Shown: positions 49,944-59,800 of the stretch, in pieces
Position numbering within the stretch: position 1 is the stretch's first letter
Layout of the letters: every line of letters begins with the position of its first letter
NCBI GenBank assembly: GCA_009741485.1
Contig: CM019214.1
Coordinates: 150,407 to 214,406, forward strand
DNA: 64,000 nt
Source of the DNA: Malurus cyaneus samueli
Lineage: Eukaryota > Chordata > Aves > Passeriformes > Maluridae
Direction: 5' to 3'
Translations under genes and position numbers: made by a program
Notes under the pieces: model-generated
What the model saw: only the letters and a program-made list of their open reading frames with translations
Database searches by the model: none
Told to the model about the DNA's origin: nothing

Positions 49944-50468
49944 TGTGGAAGGCAGGCTAAGCTGAGAAGGGTCACGTAGACATTTTACAGCTTGGTGAGG
50001 TGAAGGAATTCAGGTGAGATGAAAGAATACGAGGTATTTGTGCTAGTTAGCCTTGGGAAAAAGTAGAAGCAGATAAGGGAAATTTGGCAAATGAATCATT
50101 AGAGGTGGAGTTGATGTGTAGACTCACATCATGTGTAATTGATGTGTGGACTATGAAATATATGTATTACAGAATATGTATGAGCTAATTATGTATGTTA
50201 TAAAACTTGGACATTGTTTACAGTAAATTGAAGTTTGCTTATAACTCATGTTGAGTGGTCCCAGTCTTCCCTTCGCGACATAAGCCAAAATTGGGTCTAC
50301 ATATAAACAAGCAAGGATCCCCTTTGAGATCAAAAATCACAGCAATTGTTGGGCATCCAAAACAGCATCAGTTCACAATCAGTTTTGTCTGGAGAGAGAG
50401 AAGGAGAGAGCAAAGAACCAAGTTTTGAATGTGAGACGTCCAGAGGAAACGTCAAATTTTGAACTCAG
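49944..50468 (+). mobile_element. Group D LTR plus leader, forward strand (ERVK-like)
   Basis: The LTR at 49944-50280 (337 bp) runs from TGTGGAAGGCAGGC to CTTCCCTTCGCGACA. It is followed by a 188-bp leader-like region starting TAAGCCAAAATTGGGTCTAC that matches the reverse-strand element at 49184-49392. A TATA-like TTATAAAAC lies near 50200. The AATAAA signal of the 62979 copy is changed here (AGTAAA, near 50222). An internal deletion of about 50 bp relative to the other two copies lies near 50025. There is no downstream LTR and no clear target duplication. I could not assign the primer-binding site. Confidence 0.85.
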
Positions 50469-53292
50469 TGCTGAGGTACAATTGGTTTGGTGCCACTGTT
50501 ATGTTACAAGAGTTTGGTCTAAGAGTCTCAGTATTTAAAGAAGTTGATTATTTCACGGAAATGGAAAAATCTCCCTTTTCAATGCAGATTAAAATTCTCT
50601 ACCCAGTTATAAATCAAAAATTAACAACTTTATCTAGGTCAGGGCATTGAAGCTACATTAAAGTTTTATTCTCATTCACTAAATTTTAATTTTAATGTGG
50701 CACATCTGACAAGTCTTGTGGGACTACTTAAGACTCCATTGACATCCTTCTGTCAGTGGTATCAAAGCTTCATCTTTGAGACTCTTGTTTCCAGATACCT
50801 AGCTGTCACTGGATTATTTTGTCTCTGCAATGGTGTCACAATCGATGGCTGTGCAGCCATTCACATGCATGTCCCATATATGTCAGCTAAAGCTCACACA
50901 CCACAGAAATAAACAGCTTTTCCTCTAGAAACACAGATTTCTATGTAACCACTTAAAGGTGAAGCTTTGACTCATTTTTATCCTTTCCATCCTTTTTTAA
51001 GTTACTGGAACTGGTTGCTTGCAAATTAAAACTCCAAAACAACTCTACAATTTAATTTGCAAACAATATTTTATTTCAGAACTGGCTATGAGTAGAAAAA
51101 AAAATTTTGCATATCCCTGCCATAATTTTTATGACTATTTATGGCAGAAATGTGATGCACTATTTGACAAAACTGTCTGTGGATCTGGAAGACATCTAAT
51201 TCTGGAGTAGAAACAGTACCACATGATTTATCTAGTCAATCAGTCCAGAATTATGGGGGAAATTTAGTGTTTCAGCTATTTTGATCTTTAGCATTTAAGC
51301 AATTACCAGGCTGAAATACAGGCCTCTTACAGAATAATAGTTATGACACATTCATGGAATGTCAAATTATGTTCACAGATCATTCCTCGGCAAAAAATCA
51401 GTGCAAATATTTCAAAAATAAAAATGGTTAAATGTGTATCTACAAGGCAGGTAGAAATGGATTCATATCAACTTGCTGGAAAACGATTTGATCCAGGAAA
51501 ATATCCCCAAACTTTTCTTTTGTTTGTATTCCCAAGCAGCTGCCAAGGTTTGTCCTGATTTCAGACCTGTTGTTAGCATGGCTGTGACTCCACAGAAGAA
51601 ATACCCTGTCAGTGGGGGTAGCTGGCTAATCCTGGGCTTGTGTGCAAACCTGCAGAGAAGGGAAAGATGCAGGACAGAGAGAGACATTCATAACATGCAA
51701 AATGACAACACAAGGCAGAATTACAAAGAGATTTTCTTTTCACTTGCAGGTGTGTTCCACAGCATGTTCCCACTGTCTTGCTTACAGGTTCCCCCGACAC
51801 ACTCAAGGAAAACACCACTGTCCTTGTGTTTCACAAGATGGAAGGTGTTGCACTGGCTCTGAACTCACCAAAGTGTTACATCACCCTGCATTTCACATCA
51901 CAGCCCTGAAACTTGTTGCTATTGGAGAGCTTTTAAATCTACTTCTTTCTTCTTGTGATTTTGCACATAGACAAACTTTCAGGCACCAGAGGCTTCTAAC
52001 AAACATGGGGGTAGGATGGAGGAAAGGAAGGACAAAACACATCCAGTAATATACGTTGTTTTATGTATTTTTATGTTATTTTGTGTTATAATTAACACAA
52101 GTTAGCAGTGCTCCCACTGCACCTTTGACTTTCAACTCAGCATGTGCTCCATTCTGTCCCAACCTGTTCACATCTCTAGGCACCAATCTTTTAACCTGAA
52201 TTCACAATGTTAAATGTTTTGCCTGTCACGCAGTCACGTGGAGCTTCCTGCACTGTTTCTTCACTTCTCTCTTTCAGAATCACTGCCTGCTATGGGGAAA
52301 TCATGTTTCACTTCACTTTCTTCTGTAAGGAATAAAAATGTGAAGACAAAACTCCAAGAATGACAAGAAATGCTTCTGCCCATTAGAAGTACTGGCCTGG
52401 TTCTAACTAGTCTGGACTGCTCTTCAGGTGGCAAGATTTAATAACATATCTCACAGCAACAAGCCACTGGTAATTTTTCTTGAGAGGAGAATATTTTATT
52501 TACATGTGCTTAGTATTGATTGACATTCTGGTTCAAAGCTGAAGTGCTACTCCTGACCCCAGCTACAACTATGTCCAGGGTATTTGCTGTTCTTGACATG
52601 TTAGGATTATGTTTATTGAACTTCAGTTTTGTTTTTAATTGAATGCTGATGCATAATCTTACCACTTATTAGCCTTATTTCTCTTTCTTGTTGCAGCTCC
52701 TAAAGTGTTCCAAGCACCATTCCTCCTTAAAAATAAAGCTCCTATTTGTTTGCTTTTTAATTTCCTTAGCCAGACTTCAGATTGCATTTTCCTGAACACT
52801 ACAGCTATTTATCCAGGGGAAGGACTAAAGGACAGATTTCTTCTGACATTCTCAGCATACTGCTGTGAAGACTTCTGGCTTCAAGGACCCATCATAATGG
52901 CAGATGAAAGCTTTTTAACAGTTCACCTTCTTGAGTAAATTATTGACAGACAAAGTTCAAAATAGGTTCAAAATTCATATTCCCCTCCTCAGGAACTGAC
53001 GCCAATGAAAGCAAATGAACACACATTTTTGCATTTACATACAGCAGAGAAAAAAATTACTTTTTTCCAAAGGAAAAAAAAAAAGTAAATAAAAAGGCCT
53101 TTTTATAGAGCCTAATTTCAAGGATATTTCAGGATCCATTCTCCATTATTTGTGCCTGGAATAATATCTTCAGGCACACAAATCAGCCAATTCTGCAACT
53201 TGGCTTCATTAAATTACTTTATACATAATTCAAGATGGAAGTAAATTCTTTTCTTCTTACTTACACCCTCCCCCTTAATACCTGCAGTCAGT
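50469..53292. other. No gene recognised
   Basis: About 2.8 kb of AT-rich sequence without recognised elements. The largest open frames (129-135 codons near 51473-52049) overlap in different frames and show no domain. Confidence 0.6.
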
Positions 53293-53880
53293 TGTTGCCT
53301 TGAAAGGCCAGTTTTTAATAATGACACAGACACGGTTAAGGGGATAAAAAGGGTTTTACCTCGGGATTTGGGATCCCAGGTGCACAACTTGATGGCAGAA
53401 TGCACACCCGTGTACAGCACGGGTACAAGTTTTAGAGATTTCAGGAATTAGCAAATCTATCTAGGATTCTCCAATAAGATACAAGTTTTATAGGTTTCAG
53501 GAATTAGCATATCTATCTAGGATTCCCCAATAAGATACAAGTTTTATAGGTTTCAGGAATTAGCATATCTATCTAGGATTCCCCAATAAGAAACTTAACA
53601 AATGCAGTATGTCCCCCTATTCTAATGAATCCCGATGAGCAGAGCCCAGTTTACACAAAATGTTCTGAGAAGGCTTCACCCAAGGCTGAGCTCGGGTTTA
53701 AGATAGCACAGGGCACACTGAGCCCTTCCTCAGGATGTTTGGTCTCTCTGCCCAGCAGAACTCCTAAACTAAGCTGGAATATCAGCTTCAGGAATTACAA
53801 ACATGTGGGCTAAGGGGTACAGGGAATGCATAGAGGGTACAGAAAGCGTAAAAAGGAAAAGCAAAAATCATCAGGCATCA
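53293..53880 (-). mobile_element. Solo LTR, group C copy 3 (ERV1-like), triple promoter unit
   Basis: TGTTGCCTTGAAAGG at the left and CAGGCATCA at the right, with a perfect 4-bp target duplication CAGT (53289-53292 and 53881-53884). It has three 56-bp tandem units: 53424-53479, 53480-53535 and 53536-53591. The last two are identical to each other and keep the sense-strand TATAAA box, while the first has lost it (TTAGAGATTT). The longest of the complete group C copies, by one unit. No retroviral gene remains. Confidence 0.93.
53424..53591 (-). repeat. Three 56-bp promoter units in group C LTR
   Basis: Units begin TACAAGTTTTA at 53424, 53480 and 53536. Units 2 and 3 are identical; unit 1 differs at several positions, including its TATA box. 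In sense orientation unit 1 is the one nearest the transcription start. Confidence 0.92.
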
Positions 53881-55139
53881 CAGTCATACTACTGCATTTT
53901 GATAGATAGACTGGCTCAGTGACTTTTAAACCTTCTGACAGAAGCAAACTGAGAAACACTTTCTAAGCTTGGTCATTCCAGGGGCTAGGGGCAGTGGGGA
54001 ATTCAAATTTACATCAGTAAAAAATATGTGGGCCACAGGGAATACACTGAGCATTGGTACCAGAGTCCCTGAAGCCATGAAAACATCCAAAGCACTTGGA
54101 ACAGCTCAGGCACTTTGTTCCACTGAGCCACATTCACCACCAGGCTCTGCCCATTCAAACATGCTCTTTATACTCCCCTAAATCCATGTATCAGTTGATG
54201 CTTGTCACTGGTTAGCATTCTCAAATACCAAGGGTATTTCCTAATTCCAAAAAAGGTAGGGATATCAGATGTTACAGCAAGCGAGTGCTTTGATTAATGT
54301 TGACCAATATATGCAAAAAAAGTGAAGAAAGAAGTCACCACTTTCTTTTAAATCTTTAATTCAGATGCAGCACTTTGCACAAGGAAAAACCCCCACTGAG
54401 TTTGTAATTGCCTGGTAGAGGAGAATTTTAAAAAAAAGGAACTCAGATCATTTTAAACTTTGCTGATCTGTCATAATATTAATGATTTTCCAACTTTCAC
54501 ATGACCCTGAATAGTACATAGACTTAAAAGCAAAATAAAATGAAAAAGCTCCCCAAAATCCCTCATCTTCACATCAAGATGGATTTTTGCAATGAATGAA
54601 TAACTTCTTTCACTTTTAATTTAGGTCTACCCATCAGCATGGCTGTTATTATTCACAGCAGCAAAGTCCTTGCCACACTACAGCAGGAATAATAGCCACA
54701 TCTCTGGGTTCTCTTTTCCCCAAGAATTCACAATGTTATTTAAATAAGCCTAGTATGCCACAGGTACAGCAGACAAGGCTGCTTTTAATGAAGGGCTATT
54801 TTTATTTCTGTCCCAACTTTATACAACATAACTGGAATTTGCCTGTGAAAGAAAGGATCATTAATAGCATGCCATCTCTCCCCTGCATGCAAGGACTCAG
54901 GACACCCTTGGACATTTCCAATAGTCATGTTGACATCTATATCCTACCAAGAAGCACTATGTCATTTACTAAACAGCACAGGCAAGACAGTATCCTTGAT
55001 GTTTCCATAATACATGATGTAGTGTTTTCCTGAGAAAAGCTAAGCAAGAAATAAATCTACTGCCAAGTATGTCATGAACTGTGGAAAAGACATCAGCTTC
55101 TTCATCTGTGCCTGTCCAAGACCGAGCACAATGGGATGC
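53881..55139. other. No gene recognised
   Basis: About 1.26 kb between two LTRs with no recognisable feature. Confidence 0.6.
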
Positions 55140-55479
55140 TGTAAGAGACCGTACAGAAGACCTTTGACTGTCTCACGATCATCGACATGGACTGAGACTG
55201 ATCACTCCAAAAAAGGAATCCCAAGGGGAAGAAAGGGGGACTTTTGCTTAAAGGAGTCCGAGCCAGATCAAGGTGGGATGACTGCCAAGTTTCCAGCTCC
55301 TAGGCTGGAAGGTACAACGTGTAAACCATGGATGGTTGCACAGTTCTTACTGCGAAGGCAGGGAAGAACTGCATGGTTTGTGCTGCACACCTCAGAACAA
55401 TGGACATTCTTTCCCCACTCTTGGTTGTTTTTTCCATACTTCCAACCCCTTGGCCTGCTGCCACCGCTTTCAAAAGGAC

Positions 55480-55485
55480 TATAAA
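55480..55485 (+). promoter_or_regulatory. TATA box of group B LTR
   Basis: TATAAA within GGACTATAAAGG, 178 bp upstream of the AATAAA signal. Position is as expected for an LTR promoter; present activity is unknown. Confidence 0.6.
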
Positions 55486-55657
55486 GGTCTCTCTGAAAAG
55501 ACCCTGATGGGATCCCCCCCAATGGACTGTTGGCGACATCCATTGAATTTGGATCGGGGGACTCGTCAAAGCTGTTTGGTAGCTATAAACCCACTCTTTT
55601 TCTCTCTCTCTCTCTCTCACTTTCTCTCTCTCTCACCCTCTTCTATCGCAAAAATCC

Positions 55658-55663
55658 AATAAA
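55658..55663 (+). terminator. Poly(A) signal of group B LTR
   Basis: AATAAA in CCAATAAATTATTC. The equivalent TTTATT is conserved at 7432-7437 in the reverse-strand copy. Confidence 0.65.
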
Positions 55664-55773
55664 TTATTCTTGATTATTTAAAATATATATACTTAACCCC
55701 TTGTTTCTTTTGCACTCTGAGATTTGATAACGAACCCCTCACGACTCCCGCTTGGGTTAAGTGGATTGTGACA

Positions 55774-55952
55774 GATGCCATTGCCTGGCTCGTGACTGGA
55801 ACTCTGATCCTGCTGCCACACAGCCAAAGCTGATTGAGATCTACCATTGGCTCTTCTCTCCTGTGTGGAAGGGAGGTGAATTGTAGCACTGAGTAAAGCT
55901 TTCCCTGATCTAATTCCACAGCTGAGTTTTTCAAAGGGAGGTTGTGGGATGC
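55774..55952. other. Segment between two LTRs, GATGC at both ends
   Basis: About 180 bp separating the group B and group F LTRs. It begins GATGCCATTGCC and ends GTGGGATGC, so both ends carry the target word that also flanks the outer sides of the two LTRs. No gene is recognised. Confidence 0.7.
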
Positions 55953-56626
55953 TGTCATGGTTTTGCTTAGTCCAATTTTTGGTGGTGGGGGGATGGGAGC
56001 AAGAAACCACAAAGACGGCTCCTAGGAGGAAGTTCTAGAAACTTTCTTCTTCTTCTTCTCCAGCAAAAGGAGCCCTGCCCCTGTGTTTTAGAGCCAATCC
56101 ATTTGGCTCTGGGTTGATGGACAGGCTGCCCGTCAGGCCTGGGCCAATTGCACAGGTTTGGTTACACCTCTGTGATGACGTATTTTCTTGTACTTAAGAA
56201 AGAATTCAAAACAAGATAGGGGCGGCCGCCATGTAGCTTTAAGGTTGTTAGTATGTAGTTTTAGTATCATGCACTGGGGAAAAACAGAGCAGGAGGGTGA
56301 GGAGATGTAAGAAGAAAAATGGAGACTCAAGATCACAAGTAACGAGAATAAAAAAACTTCCACAGCTTAGAGCTGTAAGAACGCTTCTCCTATGATGATG
56401 GACAACAACTGTAATGAGCGGTTTGATCTATGTTAGACTTTCATTCCTGTCCCCTGTGTGTGCGGGAAAACATGACGGTGGAGAGGGAGGATCTGGGAAA
56501 GGGACGGGTCCCAGAAAGGATAACAGGTGTCTTAAAATGTCCGTTTTTATTTTTCTTCTCCTTGTAAATTTGTCCCTAATCTTTGTTCCCCTCCCTGGTG
56601 CGGTAGTATTCTTAGTAGTTTGTAGT

Positions 56627-56632
56627 AATAAA
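56627..56632 (+). terminator. Poly(A) signal of group F LTR
   Basis: AATAAA in AGTAATAAATC, about two thirds into the LTR, leaving a long U5 of over 200 bases. Confidence 0.6.
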
Positions 56633-56846
56633 TCTATTTTTGCAACTTAAGTTATTCAGCCTGTCTGACCATTCTCTGGAGCACATACATATCTTTCTCT
56701 CAATTACGTTATGTTATCTGAAAGCCATAAATTTTCGTGTTAATTGGGCTTTTGCTCTCCCTTCTCTCTCTCCGGTGGGGGGAAGGGAGAGAACGTCGTG
56801 GGTGCAGTGCTTTTGGCTTTCAGCACAGTCTGAAACACAACATTTT

Positions 56847-56864
56847 TAGTGCGTTGGCCAGGAA
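56847..56864 (+). other. tRNA-Gly primer-binding-site-like 18-mer
   Basis: TAGTGCGTTGGCCAGGAA agrees at 15 of 18 positions with TGGTGCATTGGCCGGGAA, the complement of the 3' end of tRNA-Gly including CCA. All three differences are purine transitions. It follows CACAACA plus four T, the spacing seen between an LTR end and a primer site. Confidence 0.6.
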
Positions 56865-56896
56865 ATTGGGAAAAATCAGGTTTTAAACCCACGACA

Positions 56897-59800
56897 GATG
56901 CCCAGACCATGTGCTGTATGACAAGAGCTGGGCATTCATGTCTCCAAGCCCAGCTTTCCATAGGGATAGTTTAATTCAGCATCCAGAGGAGAATCCTCTG
57001 CAAAACTATCTGAAACAAAGTTGTATTTGTGCTTTCAACATTACTTTTTGAAAATCATATGGAAGGGGAAACAAATGCAAATATCTGCAATCTTATTCAC
57101 ACATAAAACAGTGTAGAAAAATAAACAAGTGATACAAGTGCCCAAATTATTATTCTGTCGTACTTAGAATCTTCACCTGTTTTGTGGACAGCCTCCACGT
57201 GTATTTAGATTTCTTTAGGTGAACCTCTGCAGCATATTTATTATTTCTACCAAACAGATTATTTGGGATGTACCAACAATGCAACTATTAACATTTAGCC
57301 TACCTTTCAAGGCAGTTGACATTCAGCTGTGATGGAAAATGCAAGTCGACTCATTTTATTGTAATTTGGATCTCCTGAAAACCAAACAGAGAATTAAGGA
57401 ATGACCCGGAAAAGGTACCTTGATGTGAAAATCTCTTTTTAACCACCACAAAAATAACTGTTTCTCTGGTTTCAGACACAATATTGGCTTATTTATTCCC
57501 AACCTGCGGGGTTCGCTTTAAAGCCATCATTTAGAGCTGTTGCATCCAGAGGTAAGTGATCACTAATCAGAGAGGAAGAAGGGAAATGTTACATAACTCA
57601 GGGAAAGGAGCTCTACAGCAGAAGCAATTTTGGAATTTGCCAGGATTGCAAGGAGAGGCTACAATACAAATAAGACCTAGATGGACAGGCTTTATCAGTA
57701 CAGATGTTTTACTTTTTCACTGTCTATTTGTGAAGAGATACAAAATACAACAGATCCTGAAGAAAAGGCCCTGCAGACTGCCTTTCATATTTTATGTGCA
57801 GGTATTCTACACAGCCAAAATGAAAAACACATTCTGAAAATTATCAACCTCAAAATAATGCTCAAAATAAAAGGCACACACCTAAATTCTATTGAAATTA
57901 ATATCATTTTGCAGATTGAATTTTGAACTTTATTAACTTTTATGACTGCTGAACTCAGGTTTTTTTTGTGACCCAATTAGGTATTCCATGTAGAAAATAT
58001 TTCAGCCTGCAGTGCTGTGAAGTTGTGATCCCCTTTGTGCAATATTCTGTCTTAAAATAAAAATAAATGCCCAAAAATCTGTAATATTATAATAGTAATA
58101 TTGTAATCCAAGTCTAAAAATCTTTTTAAAATCAAGCACATGTTTAAAATTGTGCAATTTATATCAGACTTATGGCTTAAAAAATAAACAACTTATTCAA
58201 CAAAAAGTAGGTTTATGTCACAGTTGGAACACAGGAGACACTTTATGTGTAGTTTATTCAGAGCAAGCAAAAGTGATTTTTGTCCAGGAATATCTTATTT
58301 CTGTCAGTATAACTATGTTATGCATCACTTACATGTGTATGTAACAGCAGTTCCCAAACTGCCATCATTTTACTCATTTCTACAACAATGCACAGATAAG
58401 TGATTATCCTCATTTCTCTGAAATGCTACTGATTAAAGTAGCAAGGAAAGAGGTGTGAACAGTGTGTTGCTAATGAAAAAATGTGGGTGCCAAGAATGAA
58501 TTGCAATAATTGTAATAGTTGATATTAATAAGATGAGATAAAGAAATTACTGACACACTTTCCCAGCTGCTCGCTCAGTCACCATACTGATAGGTAAGTT
58601 GCTCTAAACTTATGTATGAGAGACTAATAATAAATTATAATGAAGTCTGAACAAGGATATATGAAAATGACTGTGTCCACATGACATTTCGTACTGCAGG
58701 AGGAAAGGCTGACTCAGCAGGAGGCTGGAGAGCTGTAGTAATGAAATGAAAATGAGCTTTTTAACTCAAGGAGCATCAGAGAGATGGAGTTTTAACTCCC
58801 ATGAAAGCCAGCAGGCAGAGCACATAACCCACCTGGCCCCATACAACGTGATGAAGTAAGAAAAATGCAAACCCTCTTCCAGCACCATGCCTGGGCTGGA
58901 ACAGTGTGCAGAAAACACATTTACTGCAGCTCAGTGCCACATTATCTGCAGGGTAGGATAGTTAGCTTTCCTATTAAACATGGCAGGATACTGCTGGAAG
59001 CTGAAGCAGAAGAGATTGTGTTTAATGAAACTTCACTGAGTCTTACACTTCAGTGGTGTATTAAGGCCTAAAAGCATTTTAACCAAAACCTTGGACTCTT
59101 CTGTAGAATTCAAAATACAGACCTTGAGTTCCAGCTCAGCAAATGAATGATGCAGCAGTCTATTACTGTTAAGAAATACTTTTTTCCGGATGTGTGAGTA
59201 CAACCCTTGGGGTGACAAATCCTCCACCTCAGTTTGAAAATCCCAGCTCCACTGGTATTTTAGCTGGGGGCAGGAGTGTGGTTTCAAAAATTCCCCATTC
59301 CTTCATTTTGCTTGTCAATGTAGGGCAATCTCAGAGCACACAGTGTGTTCATTGGGAGGAAAGTAAACTGGGGTGCCCTGAGTGTGCTCCATTGCCCGTG
59401 GGGCTCATTCAGCAGGATGGAAAAGCATCTTTAAAAAGGTGTTGGTGTGGATGTTGGGTCTCCTGCATTCTCTGCTCACTTGTGCAGGGTCATCCTTCCC
59501 TGCTAACACAGGCACACCATACACACACCACTCCTGCCAGCATGTCCATCCCAGCCAGGAAGATAGGAAAGCAAAATCTGAGATAGGAATTATTTAACTG
59601 AAGTGAGCATTTGAACAAATGGGTATTTACAAAGCTACCAGTATAAACCCCTTTGTACCACTTTTACAGGGACAAGGAATATATAAGCAACCAATGGCAT
59701 ATAGACAGACTAGACAAGCATATTGTACCTATTAAATATTCCTCCTCATTTCTGCAAGCACTATTCTTTGCATCCTAGGCATGTAATTCTTGTCATGTTG

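Larger units (their letters stand above)
49205..50468. repeat. Large inverted repeat (arms about 575 and 525 bp)
   Basis: The left arm 49205-49779 and right arm 49944-50468 are reverse complements with modest divergence. Matched outer ends are CTGAGTTCAAAATTTGACG and CGTCAAATTTTGAACTCAG; matched inner ends are CTTAGCCTGCCTTCCACA and TGTGGAAGGCAGGCTAAG. Each arm consists of a group D LTR plus a leader of 188 bp. The right arm lacks about 50 bp of the LTR (near 50025). The arms are separated by 164 bp. Both LTRs point away from the centre. Confidence 0.92.
55140..55773 (+). mobile_element. Solo LTR, group B copy 2 (ERVL-like)
   Basis: Starts TGTAAGAGACCGTACAG and ends GTGGATTGTGACA, with a perfect 5-bp target duplication GATGC (55135-55139 and 55774-55778). 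The sense strand has a TATA box TATAAA at 55480-55485, a CT-rich tract at 55595-55637 and a poly(A) signal AATAAA at 55658-55663. From these the R region would be roughly 55510-55680 and U5 the final 90 bases, which include CTCACGACTCCCGCTTGGG. It matches the reverse-strand copy 7320-7941 throughout. Internal genes are absent. Confidence 0.93.
55953..56896 (+). mobile_element. LTR element, group F (ERVL-like)
   Basis: A 944-bp unit starting TGTCATGGTTTTGC and ending AAACCCACGACA, imperfect inverted termini. The perfect 5-bp target duplication GATGC (55948-55952 and 56897-56901) bounds it. The sense strand shows CCAAT (56154-56158), a CRE-like TGACGTA (56176-56182), GCGGCCGC at 56222-56229 and a poly(A) signal AATAAA at 56627-56632. 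Near the end, CACAACA (to 56842) is followed by TTTT and an 18-mer close to a tRNA-Gly primer-binding site, so the unit may be an LTR plus primer site plus a short remnant rather than one intact LTR. No other copy is in the window. Confidence 0.85.

Noticed and set aside
50281..50310. Primer-binding site TGGGTCTAC after the group D LTR
   Set aside because: It lies about 11 bases from the LTR end and does not match a tRNA 3' end that I recognise, so it was left unassigned.
49205..50468. CRISPR array or DNA-transposon inverted repeats
   Set aside because: The arms are LTR plus leader sequence with LTR-type TG/CA ends and a 6-bp duplication on one unit; there are no short regular repeats and no transposase.
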